Source: an uncultured Collinsella sp.
Lineage (GTDB): Bacteria; Actinomycetota; Coriobacteriia; Coriobacteriales; Coriobacteriaceae
Direction of reading: 5' to 3'
DNA: 14,662 bases
NCBI GenBank assembly: GCA_900765185.1
Contig: CAAFQT010000263.1
Coordinates: 1-14,662, forward strand
In this document: positions 1 to 6,760 of the stretch, one piece after another
Numbering within the stretch: position 1 is the first letter of the stretch
Layout of the letters: every line of letters begins with the position of its first letter
Position numbers and translations under genes: made by a program
The notes under the pieces: generated by a model
What the model was told of the DNA's origin: nothing
Databases searched by the model: none
Seen by the model: the letters and a program-made list of their open reading frames with translations, nothing else

Positions 1-404
1 GCCGCGCTGCCCAGATTGCGTGCGGTCTCGTTGTCGCTGTTCTTGAGTAAGCGCGCGGCGGCCTGCGTACCGACAACGCCTGCGATTTGTGCCGAGCGGT
101 CTTTCTCGGTCTGCTCGACGACGAGTCGGCGCTGCATTTTCTTCCACTGCTTGCCGCGCATACCAAAGCGTGGCGCGAGCGTGCAGTAGCAGAATATGAC
201 GAGCTCGATGGCGGTGAGCACCAGGGCGGTCATCATACCCGTCTCTTGGAAGCCTTCGTGATGAAAGACGATGTCGTCAATCATTTCGAAGGGAATGATC
301 AAAAATGGCAGCACGAATGCCATGGCAAGCGCCGCACCGGCAATCTTGGGGTAGATGCAGTATCGCCGGATGCGCTTGCGTTCTTGTTCGGAAAGTGTAG
401 CCAT
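1..404 (-). CDS. Membrane protein of unknown function, C-terminus cut by the window edge
   Basis: An uninterrupted reading frame of 134 codons runs leftward from an ATG at 404-402 and leaves the window at position 1, so the C-terminus is not seen. An AAGGA ribosome binding site lies about 6 bases upstream of the ATG. The protein begins with a charged stretch (MATLSEQERKRIRRY). Two hydrophobic segments follow at about residues 21-40 and 58-76, separated by an acidic loop. After that comes a basic, probably cytoplasmic tail (GKQWKKMQRR), then an Ala/Gln-rich stretch. I do not recognise a family. It lies 56 bases behind the 51-residue membrane-protein gene on the same strand, with no terminator between them, so the two are probably co-transcribed. 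The frame and ribosome binding site make the gene itself likely; its function is unknown. Confidence 0.75.
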   Translation of the reverse strand, partial: MATLSEQERKRIRRYCIYPKIAGAALAMAFVLPFLIIPFEMIDDIVFHHEGFQETGMMTALVLTAIELVIFCYCTLAPRFGMRGKQWKKMQRRLVVEQTEKDRSAQIAGVVGTQAAARLLKNSDNETARNLGSA

Positions 405-460
405 TGCCGGTCCTTGGTGTCGTGGCGGTCGTTGCGGCGCGCGGGGCGCGTCAGTCTGGG

Positions 461-616
461 CTAGCGTTGGATAAGAGCATAGAGCAAGATACTCACCGCA
501 ATGAGCAGAAGGCCGATGTCCCCAACCAAGATGAGCGCGAGCAAGGATATCTGCGACGTGGTCACGGCGTTTTTGAGCGGCAACTGGAGCGTAGGCCTGC
601 TCTGCAGCTCCTTCAC
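461..616 (-). CDS. Small single-span membrane protein, 51 residues, GTG start
   Basis: A 52-codon frame reads from GTG at 616-614 to TAG at 463-461. A TAA lies immediately upstream in frame two codons before the GTG, so the start cannot be much earlier. A CAGGG sequence about 6 bases before the GTG can serve as ribosome binding site. The product begins MKELQSRPTLQLPLKN and carries one strongly hydrophobic segment at about residues 23-48 (ISLLALILVGDIGLLL is its core), ending in QR. I recognise no family. It is the first gene of a leftward unit with the membrane protein at 1-404 and is divergent from the first P-type ATPase gene. The gene is short and rests on frame, hydrophobicity and context only, so it could still be a chance frame. 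Confidence 0.5.
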   Translation of the reverse strand: MKELQSRPTLQLPLKNAVTTSQISLLALILVGDIGLLLIAVSILLYALIQR

Positions 617-653
617 TGTTTACCCTGCATCCCAAGTGCGGCGCAAGTGAGCA

Positions 654-683
654 ATAGCAAAACTTTGTCACGCGTAAAAGCAA
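654..683 (-). promoter_or_regulatory. Candidate promoter for the leftward membrane-protein genes
   Basis: On the minus strand, TTGCTT (683-678) and TGCTAT (659-654) are separated by 18 bases, close to a housekeeping -35/-10 pair. The predicted transcript would start about 30 bases before the GTG of the 51-residue protein. The rest of the divergent gap (617-760) holds a TACAAT -10-like hexamer at 729-734 on the + strand, without a good -35, and the inverted repeat described separately. Confidence 0.35.
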
Positions 684-732
684 GGAAGTCGCAAGGTCTG
701 GGGCGGGGATGCTGGTATACGCCTCGGATACA

Positions 733-762
733 ATCGAAGCCATGCTAGAAAGAGGCTTCGAT
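733..762 (+). promoter_or_regulatory. Perfect 9-bp inverted repeat over the start of the first P-type ATPase gene
   Basis: ATCGAAGCC (733-741) and GGCTTCGAT (754-762) are exact reverse complements around a 12-base loop. The right arm includes the GG of the ribosome binding site (AAAGAGG) and the first two bases of the ATG at 761. The left arm overlaps the TACAAT -10-like hexamer. As RNA, the hairpin would hide the ribosome binding site and start codon. As DNA, it would be an operator across the -10. Which of these applies depends on the transcription start, which cannot be read from sequence. The repeat is seen directly; its role is inferred. Confidence 0.45.
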
Positions 763-3205
763 GATTAAAAAATCGTTCTTTAATCCGTTTTCGTCGCTGC
801 TGCTTGCACTTGCCGGCTTGGCCTTTTTGGTCGACGTCGTACCGCAGGCGCAAGGCCAGACAGGAGTGTTCGCACCTGCCGTGCTGTTTTTGATGTGGCT
901 GGTCGGCGGCCTGGTGCGCCTGTTCTACGAAAACGAAGCCAAGCGCAGCTTCGACCGGCACATGTTTAAGGCGAACCATGCGGCCGTTTGGAAACGTGTC
1001 GACGCTTGCTGGATTCAAGTCGATTCCGACCAGCTCGTGCCTGGCGATGTGATTCGCCTGTATGCCGGTATGCTCTGCCCGGTCGATGCGGTCCTTGCCA
1101 AGGGCGACCACATCCTTGTCTCCGAATCGTCGCTTACGGGCGAGAGCGGTCAGACCGTCAAGCGAGAAGGGGAGGCCGTCCGTGCTGGAACGACCATCAT
1201 TGACGGAAAGGCTTCGGCAACCGTTCACGCTCGCGTTTCCGAGGAGCCGCCCACATCGCCGCGGCGCGCTCGGCTAGGCACGCAGTTTGGCGCTGGTGCC
1301 AGGAGCATCTGTGCCGCCCTGGTGAGGTGCATGCTCATCGTGCTGCCGTTTGTCATTATGATTCGAGGTTTTGTGCTGGGCGACTGGCCGCAGGCCCTGC
1401 TGTTTGCCCTGGGCACGGCCGTTGGCCTGGTCCCCGAGATGCTGCCAGTCGTCACAAGCGTGTGCCTTTCGGGCAGCGCGCATCGCCTTAAGAACAAACA
1501 GGTCATTGTTAAAAACGTTGACGCCATGGAATCACTGGGCTCCATGGACGTGGTGTGCGTGGACAAGACGGGCACGCTCACCGAGGACGCCGCGGTGCTC
1601 GAGTACTATACCGATATCCTGGGCAACGAAAGCGAGCAAACGCTCAACCTGGCGTATTTGGAGAGTACGAGCCAGGGGGCGGCCGCCAACCAGCTCAACC
1701 GGGCCATTGCCGACGCGTGCGCCGCGCCCGAGTTGCGTCTCGCCGCCAAAGACCTCGCAGGCGCATTTACCCTGCACGCATCTGATCCTTTCGACCACGT
1801 CACCAAGGCTTCGGGTGTTAAGCTCGATGCCATGCCTGGGGCGCTTGGTTGCCTGGGGCTGCAGACTCGCCCTGGCAATCACTTGACCATCGTAAAGGGC
1901 GAGGTCGAGAGTGTTTGCGCTTGTTGTGCCTGGGCCAACTTTAAAGGGGAACTCGTCCCCATGGACGCCGCGGGCCGCCAGAGCGCCTATGAGGTTGCCG
2001 AGGACATGCGTGCCGACGGCATCAAGGTCCTCGCCGTTGCCTACAGCACAACGTCTTCGGACTGGGGTGACCTGGTGCTCTGCGGCTTTTTGGGCTTTTT
2101 CGATCGGCCCAAGGCAAGCGCTCGCGCCGCCGTGCGCGCGCTGTCCGACCTTTCCGTTGAGGTGCGCGTGCTTACCGGCGACTCGGCTTCGGTTGCCCGG
2201 TCAACCTGTTCGCGCCTGGGCATTCCTGCCGATAGCGTTATCACCGGCAGCATGCTCGATGCCATGGAGGAGTCCGAGGCGCTTGTTCGCGTGGGGCGTA
2301 CTCGTGTGTTTGCCGAGCTCACGCCCGCGCAAAAGGCTCATGTTGTCAGTCTCATTCGACTCTCTGGCCATACGGTCGGCTATATCGGCGATGGTGTGAA
2401 CGATGTGCCGGCGCTTACGTCGGCAGATGTCGGCATCGTTGTGGACTCGGCGGCAGCGGAATCCAAAAAGGTTGCCGATCTGGTACTGCTCGAGCGCGAC
2501 CTGGGCGTGGTCGCCGAGGGCGTCAGCGAAGGCAGGACTTCGTTCGCCAACGCTTCCAAGTACATTCGCATCGCGTCGAGTTCCAACTTTGGCAATATCT
2601 GCTCGGTTGCCGCCTCGAGTATCTTCCTGCCGTTTTTGCCGGCAACCGCCGCTCAGCTGCTTTTGCTCAACCTGTGCTATGACGCCACCTGCCTGGCGCT
2701 CTCGTGGGATAACGTCGACGATGCGGAGATCGCCCGTCCCAAGGCATGGTCGGGCAAGGGCCTCGGCAGCTTTATGCTTCACTTTGGCTTCGCGAGTTCG
2801 GCGTTTGACATCATCACGTTTGCCATTTTACTCCTGGGCGTTTGCCCCGCGGTGTGCGGTGGGTCCTTTGTCACGTTGAGTGCTGCGGGCCAGGCGGCCT
2901 TTATCGCGACCTTCCAGACCGGATGGTTACTGGAGTGCGCTTGGACCGAATCGCTCGTGCTCCTCGTCTTGCGAGCGCGGAACGTTCGCGACGGGGACCG
3001 GCCGTGTCGTCCGCTCGTGATAATGGTCGCCACCATGCTTATCGCCTCGGCCCTTCTCGCGCTGAGTCCTGCCGCGCAACTGCTCGGCCTTGTCACGCTG
3101 CCCATGTGGTATCTGGGCATCGTTGCACTGCTGAGCGTGTTGTATCTTGTTGTTGTTTCGACGATCAAGCGGGTTTACCTGTCCCACTCGAGCAGTCTTT
3201 TCTAG
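761..3205 (+). CDS. Diverged MgtA-type P-type ATPase (P3B-like) lacking the N-terminal extension
   Basis: This is an ion-pumping P-type ATPase of 814 residues. Visible in order are TM1-TM2 (about 8-26 and 36-56), an actuator domain with TGES at 126-129, TM4 with PEMLP at 225-229, and the phosphorylated aspartate D268 in DKTGTLT. The nucleotide-binding domain, the hinge GDGVND at 543-548 and six C-terminal membrane segments follow. Around PEMLP, DKTGTLT and the SSNFGN/WDNVD region it matches the MgtA at 3964-6732, so it is a paralogue of that Mg2+ importer. It lacks about 77 residues before TM1, and AIPWDN of MgtA reads ALSWDN here. All catalytic motifs remain, so it is probably active. Substrate is likely Mg2+ or a related cation, but this is inferred. 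The ATG has AAAGAGG about 6 bases upstream. The winged-helix gene follows after 9 bases, suggesting an operon. Confidence 0.9.
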   Translation: MIKKSFFNPFSSLLLALAGLAFLVDVVPQAQGQTGVFAPAVLFLMWLVGGLVRLFYENEAKRSFDRHMFKANHAAVWKRVDACWIQVDSDQLVPGDVIRLYAGMLCPVDAVLAKGDHILVSESSLTGESGQTVKREGEAVRAGTTIIDGKASATVHARVSEEPPTSPRRARLGTQFGAGARSICAALVRCMLIVLPFVIMIRGFVLGDWPQALLFALGTAVGLVPEMLPVVTSVCLSGSAHRLKNKQVIVKNVDAMESLGSMDVVCVDKTGTLTEDAAVLEYYTDILGNESEQTLNLAYLESTSQGAAANQLNRAIADACAAPELRLAAKDLAGAFTLHASDPFDHVTKASGVKLDAMPGALGCLGLQTRPGNHLTIVKGEVESVCACCAWANFKGELVPMDAAGRQSAYEVAEDMRADGIKVLAVAYSTTSSDWGDLVLCGFLGFFDRPKASARAAVRALSDLSVEVRVLTGDSASVARSTCSRLGIPADSVITGSMLDAMEESEALVRVGRTRVFAELTPAQKAHVVSLIRLSGHTVGYIGDGVNDVPALTSADVGIVVDSAAAESKKVADLVLLERDLGVVAEGVSEGRTSFANASKYIRIASSSNFGNICSVAASSIFLPFLPATAAQLLLLNLCYDATCLALSWDNVDDAEIARPKAWSGKGLGSFMLHFGFASSAFDIITFAILLLGVCPAVCGGSFVTLSAAGQAAFIATFQTGWLLECAWTESLVLLVLRARNVRDGDRPCRPLVIMVATMLIASALLALSPAAQLLGLVTLPMWYLGIVALLSVLYLVVVSTIKRVYLSHSSSLF

Positions 3206-3214
3206 GGCGGTTCT

Positions 3215-3697
3215 ATGCGTACCAACAGAACCAACATAGCGATTACGCCGGCAGAGGCCGCCGAGCTCAGCAGTGCGCTGTTCTCGTCCGGTAGCGCTGC
3301 CGCCCTGGAGCTCGCGCCCGTGTTTGCCGATATCGCATCGGGCAAGCTGACTGCTATCGAGCTGGCGGTTGCCGGCTCGCAGGCAAGTGCCGCCACTGGA
3401 CCCATCGTTATCGGCGAGCTTTCGATCGACCTGGCCTCGCGCACCGTCAAGGTGTCGGACGCGCCGGTCTCGCTCACGCCCAAGGAGTTCGACATCCTTG
3501 CCTTTTTGGCGAGCAACCGGGGTACGGTCTTTAGCAAAGAGGAAATCTACCGGGCGGTGTGGCAAAACGAGTATCTGCTCGATGACAGCAACATCATGGC
3601 CTTCGTCCGCAAAATTCGAAAGAAGATTGAGCCCGAACCAGACAACCCCCACTACCTGCTGACTGTATGGGGCGTGGGCTACAAAATGGCCGAGTAA
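3215..3697 (+). CDS. Winged-helix DNA-binding protein (OmpR/PhoB effector domain) without a receiver domain
   Basis: The protein has 160 residues. Residues about 64-160 form a complete OmpR/PhoB-type winged helix. It starts with the small beta sheet (IVIGELSIDLASRTVKV), continues with LTPKEFDILAFLASNRGTVFSKEEI and a recognition helix in DDSNIMAFVRKIRKKIE, and ends with the wing hairpin VWGVGYKMAE. The first ~63 residues are Ala-rich and helical. They show neither the acidic pocket nor the phospho-aspartate of a receiver, so two-component phosphorylation is unlikely. The ATG lies 9 bases after the stop of the first ATPase gene, with a GGGCGG-like site, and the two genes are probably co-transcribed. 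The position between two MgtA-type pumps suggests it regulates one or both. The DNA-binding fold is well supported; the targets are inferred. Confidence 0.88.
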   Translation: MRTNRTNIAITPAEAAELSSALFSSGSAAALELAPVFADIASGKLTAIELAVAGSQASAATGPIVIGELSIDLASRTVKVSDAPVSLTPKEFDILAFLASNRGTVFSKEEIYRAVWQNEYLLDDSNIMAFVRKIRKKIEPEPDNPHYLLTVWGVGYKMAE

Positions 3698-3760
3698 CGC
3701 TTCGGGTATTCGCTCCCATCGATCCAAATAGTCACTTTGATAATCCTTGCCAAATCGCAA

Positions 3761-3810
3761 GAAAGCCGCAAGAAACCAGCCATGTGCTCGGTCTTGCGGC
3801 TTTTCTATTC
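3761..3810 (+). terminator. Strong hairpin with T-rich tail after the winged-helix gene
   Basis: AAAGCCGCAAGA (3762-3773) pairs perfectly with TCTTGCGGCTTT (3792-3803), extended by a G-U pair. The loop can add further pairs (AGC with GCT). The 3' arm runs into TTTTCTATTCT, a reasonable U-tract for Rho-independent termination. It probably ends the first ATPase/winged-helix transcript. If mgtA transcription begins upstream of it (a GATAAT at 3739-3744 is one possible -10), the hairpin would act as an attenuator in the mgtA leader. Confidence 0.65.
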
Positions 3811-3822
3811 TGTAGACAGTCG

Positions 3823-3940
3823 CGGACGCGAAAGAGAGGTGAGGACCGTGAGCGGCAGTGACAGTACCAGTAACGCAGGACGAAGTTGCCGGCGCGGGTC
3901 CACTTTGATGGGGGCGCGCGGCTGATTCGCCCTGCGTCCG
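3823..3940 (+). ncRNA. Candidate structured 5' leader of mgtA (three-stem fold)
   Basis: Hand folding gives a closing stem CGGACGC (3823-3829) with GCGTCCG (3934-3940), plus a G-U pair. Inside is one arm made of GGACC (3843-3847) with GGTCC (3897-3901), then CGGCA (3853-3857) with TGCCG (3887-3891). A third stem, GGGCG (3912-3916) with CGCCC (3928-3932), stacks directly on the closing stem. TCCG at 3937-3940 can instead pair with CGGA at 3951-3954, which overlaps the mgtA ribosome binding site, so closing the stem would leave that site free. I could not match it to the M-box, the yybP-ykoY Mn2+, NiCo or cobalamin classes. The pairing is seen in the sequence; a regulatory role, for example cation sensing, is inferred. 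High GC content raises the chance of accidental stems. Confidence 0.4.
3848..3925 (+). CDS. Candidate 25-residue leader peptide upstream of mgtA
   Basis: A GTG at 3848 opens a 25-codon frame ending in TGA (3923-3925), 38 bases before the mgtA start. It is preceded by GAGAGGTGA (3834-3842), one of the best ribosome binding sequences in the window, with about 8 bases from GAGAGG to the GTG. The peptide is rich in Ser, Gly and Arg (begins MSGSDSTSNAGR, ends in GARG) and has no hydrophobic segment. The ribosome binding site sits between the closing stem and the first arm of the predicted leader fold, and the codons run through the arms, so translation would remodel the structure. Leader ORFs controlling mgtA are known in enterobacteria (mgtL), but this peptide does not resemble mgtL. 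That it is translated is an inference from the binding site. Confidence 0.4.
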   Translation: MSGSDSTSNAGRSCRRGSTLMGARG

Positions 3941-3963
3941 ATCGATAGAACGGAGCGAGGCAA

Positions 3964-6732
3964 TTGAAGAAGCTGAATATGCGTCATACGCCGTCTGCGG
4001 TTCAGGCGCAAAACGAACTGATGAGGCATCGCGCGGAGGGTCGCATCCAGTATGCGGCGACCATTCCGCTGACGGAGGCCCTATCCTGGGTCGGCTCGAA
4101 TCTCGGCGGCCTTAATCGCGACGAGGTCGCGCACAGCGAAGCCGACAACGGGCGTAACGTGGTCACGCGTGGCAAGAAGAAGTCGATTGCCCGCCAGCTT
4201 GCGGACGCGTTCGTCAATCCCTTCACGGCGATTCTGTTTTTCCTGGCCATCATTTCGGCGACGACGGACATGGTGTTCCCGGCGTTGTCGATGATGGGCA
4301 GCACGCCGGAGGATTTCGACCCGCTGACGGTAATTATCATCACCACGATGGTCGTGCTCTCGGGCACGCTGCGCTATATCCAGGAGGCGCGCAGCGGCAA
4401 CGCGGCCGAAAAGCTGCTCGATATGATTACGACCACCGTGACAGTCACCCGCGAGGATGCCCCTAGGACCGAGATTCCCATCGACGACGTGGTGGTTGGT
4501 GACATCGTGCACCTGTCCGCCGGTGACATGATTCCCGCCGATGTGAGAATCATTGAGGCTAAGGACCTCTTTGTGAGCCAGGCAAGCCTGACGGGCGAGA
4601 GCGAGCCGGTCGAGAAGGTTCCCGCGACGTGCACCGAGTCCGATTCGGCAACGTCGTTCGAGAACATCGCCCTCATGGGCAGCAGTGTGATCTCGGGCAG
4701 CGCGACGGCGCTCGCCTTTAGCGTGGGCGAGCAGACCTTGTTTGGCTCTATGGCATCGAGCCTGTCCGAGGATGCCGTAGAGACGAGCTTTTCCAAAGGC
4801 GTCAATAGCGTCTCGTGGGTGCTCATCCGCTTTATGATGGTGATGGTTCCGTTTGTCTTTATGATTAACGGCGTCACCAAGGGCGATTGGCTTAATGCTG
4901 GCCTGTTTGCCATCAGCATCGCCGTGGGCCTGACACCCGAGATGCTGCCCATGATCGTTACCACGTGCCTTGCCAAGGGCGCCGTGGCCATGAGCAAAAA
5001 GCAGACCATCGTTAAGAACCTCAACTCGATTCAAAACTTTGGCGCGATGGACGTGCTGTGCACGGACAAGACTGGCACGCTGACGCAGGACCAGGTGGTG
5101 CTGGAGTATCACTGGAACATCGATGGCCAGGAGGATTCGCGCGTTCTGCGCCATGCCTACCTCAACAGCTATTTCCAGACGGGCTACAAGAATCTGATGG
5201 ATCTGGCGATCATCAAATGCACCGAGGAAGAGGAGCAAAACGACCCGAGTCTCACCGACCTTTCCGAGGCCTATGTGAAGGTCGACGAGGTGCCGTTTGA
5301 CTTTACGCGCCGTCGCCTTACCACCGTGGTGCGCGATCGAAGCGGCAAAACCCAGATGGTCACCAAGGGTGCAGTCGAGGAGATGCTGTCGGTGTGCTCG
5401 CATGCCGAGATTGACGGCGGCGTTCACGTGCTGGACGACGAGGTGCGCGAGCGCATTTTGGCAACGGTCGCCGACCTTAACGACGACGGCTTCCGCGTGT
5501 TGGCAATCGCTCAAAAGTCCAACCCGTCGCCTGTCGGTGCCTTTAGCGCCGATGATGAGCGCGACATGGTGCTGATCGGCTACCTGGCGTTTTTGGATCC
5601 GCCCAAAGAGTCCACGGCCGATGCGATCGAGGCGCTGCGCAACCACGGTGTAGCCACCAAGATCTTGACCGGCGACAATGAGAAGGTCACGCGCACCATC
5701 TGCAAGCAGGTGGGACTCGAGGTCAACAACATGCTGCTCGGCAGCGATATCGCCGCAATGGACGACGCCGAGCTCGCTCGTCGCGCCGAGGACGTGCAGG
5801 TCTTTGCCAAGCTTACGCCCGACCAAAAAGCGCGCGTCGTGTCCGTGCTGCGTGCAAACGGTCATGTGGTGGGCTACATGGGCGACGGCATCAACGACGC
5901 CTCGGCCATGAAGTCGTCCGACATCGGCATCTCGGTCGATACTGCGGTCGACGTGGCCAAGGAGTCGGCCGATATCATCTTGCTCGAGAAGGATTTGATG
6001 GTGCTCGAGGAGGGCATCATCGAGGGGCGCAAGACCTACGCCAACATGATCAAGTACATCAAGATGACCGCAAGCTCCAACTTCGGCAATATGTTCAGCG
6101 TGCTTGCCGCATCCGCCCTGCTGCCGTTTTTGCCGATGATGAGCATCCAGCTGATCCTGCTCAACCTGATCTATGACTGCAGCTGCCTGGCGATTCCCTG
6201 GGACAACGTGGACGAGGAGTTCCTGCGCGTGCCGCGTACCTGGGACGCTTCGAGTGTTGGCAGGTTCATGATCTGGATCGGGCCCACCAGCTCCATCTTC
6301 GACTTTATGACCTATATCTTTATGTACTTCGTTTTCTGCCCCCTGTTCGTGAGCCATGGCGTGCTGTTCAACGACCTGGCGAGCGTCTACTCGGGCGCCG
6401 CGCTGGAGCAGATGCAGCTGGCCTACATCGCGCTGTTCCAGGCTGGATGGTTCGTCGAGTCTATGTGGAGCCAGACGCTGGTCATCCACATGATCCGTAC
6501 GCCTAAGTTGCCGTTTATCCAGAGCCGTGCCTCGGCTCCGGTGATGCTGCTCACGATGACGGGCATCGCGCTGCTCACGCTGATCCCGTTTAGCCCGCTT
6601 GGCCCCACGCTGGGTCTGGGCGCCCTGCCTGTCGAGTACTTCTTGTTCCTGATTCCGTGCATCTTGCTGTACATGGCGCTGGCGACGAGCCTTAAGAAGG
6701 CCTATGTCAAGCGTTACGGCGAGCTGCTGTAG
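3964..6732 (+). CDS. mgtA: Magnesium-translocating P-type ATPase MgtA
   Basis: This is a full-length (922-residue) P3B-type ATPase, which imports Mg2+ across the cytoplasmic membrane at the cost of ATP. An N-terminal cytoplasmic extension covers residues 1-84, and TM1 starts at NPFTAIL (about 85). The actuator TGES is at 210-213, TM4 has PEMLP at 325-329, the phosphorylated aspartate is D368 in CTDKTGTLTQ, and the hinge GDGIND is at 640-645. The C-terminal membrane region contains SSNFGN and IPWDNVDEEF, as in enterobacterial MgtA. The TTG at 3964 is chosen because GGAGCGAGG lies 3-12 bases upstream; ATG at 3979 is an alternative with GAAGAAG before it. The gene has its own leader with a candidate structured RNA and leader ORF. 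A small membrane-protein gene follows after 28 bases. The family is certain; Mg2+ specificity rests on close motif agreement with MgtA. Confidence 0.96.
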   Translation: MKKLNMRHTPSAVQAQNELMRHRAEGRIQYAATIPLTEALSWVGSNLGGLNRDEVAHSEADNGRNVVTRGKKKSIARQLADAFVNPFTAILFFLAIISATTDMVFPALSMMGSTPEDFDPLTVIIITTMVVLSGTLRYIQEARSGNAAEKLLDMITTTVTVTREDAPRTEIPIDDVVVGDIVHLSAGDMIPADVRIIEAKDLFVSQASLTGESEPVEKVPATCTESDSATSFENIALMGSSVISGSATALAFSVGEQTLFGSMASSLSEDAVETSFSKGVNSVSWVLIRFMMVMVPFVFMINGVTKGDWLNAGLFAISIAVGLTPEMLPMIVTTCLAKGAVAMSKKQTIVKNLNSIQNFGAMDVLCTDKTGTLTQDQVVLEYHWNIDGQEDSRVLRHAYLNSYFQTGYKNLMDLAIIKCTEEEEQNDPSLTDLSEAYVKVDEVPFDFTRRRLTTVVRDRSGKTQMVTKGAVEEMLSVCSHAEIDGGVHVLDDEVRERILATVADLNDDGFRVLAIAQKSNPSPVGAFSADDERDMVLIGYLAFLDPPKESTADAIEALRNHGVATKILTGDNEKVTRTICKQVGLEVNNMLLGSDIAAMDDAELARRAEDVQVFAKLTPDQKARVVSVLRANGHVVGYMGDGINDASAMKSSDIGISVDTAVDVAKESADIILLEKDLMVLEEGIIEGRKTYANMIKYIKMTASSNFGNMFSVLAASALLPFLPMMSIQLILLNLIYDCSCLAIPWDNVDEEFLRVPRTWDASSVGRFMIWIGPTSSIFDFMTYIFMYFVFCPLFVSHGVLFNDLASVYSGAALEQMQLAYIALFQAGWFVESMWSQTLVIHMIRTPKLPFIQSRASAPVMLLTMTGIALLTLIPFSPLGPTLGLGALPVEYFLFLIPCILLYMALATSLKKAYVKRYGELL

Positions 6733-6760
6733 TGACTTCGATGTAGAGAGGAGCGTTTAC

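Noticed and set aside
2927..3760. 277-codon minus-strand frame across the end of the first pump and the winged-helix gene
   Set aside because: It overlaps two well-supported + strand genes, has no family motif, and shows the Arg/Gln/His-rich composition of antisense frames.
3737..3847. Longer frame leading into the leader peptide
   Set aside because: It runs through the terminator hairpin and has no ribosome binding site. The GTG at 3848 is far better placed.
3831..3940. M-box Mg2+ riboswitch upstream of mgtA
   Set aside because: Only a short GGTGAGG string resembles the start of the M-box. The other conserved M-box segments are absent, and GGTGAGG is better explained as a ribosome binding site.
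4081..6489. Open frame of 802 codons on the minus strand
   Set aside because: It lies wholly opposite mgtA. The product is rich in His, Arg and Asp with no recognisable motif, as expected when a GC-biased gene is read in the opposite frame.
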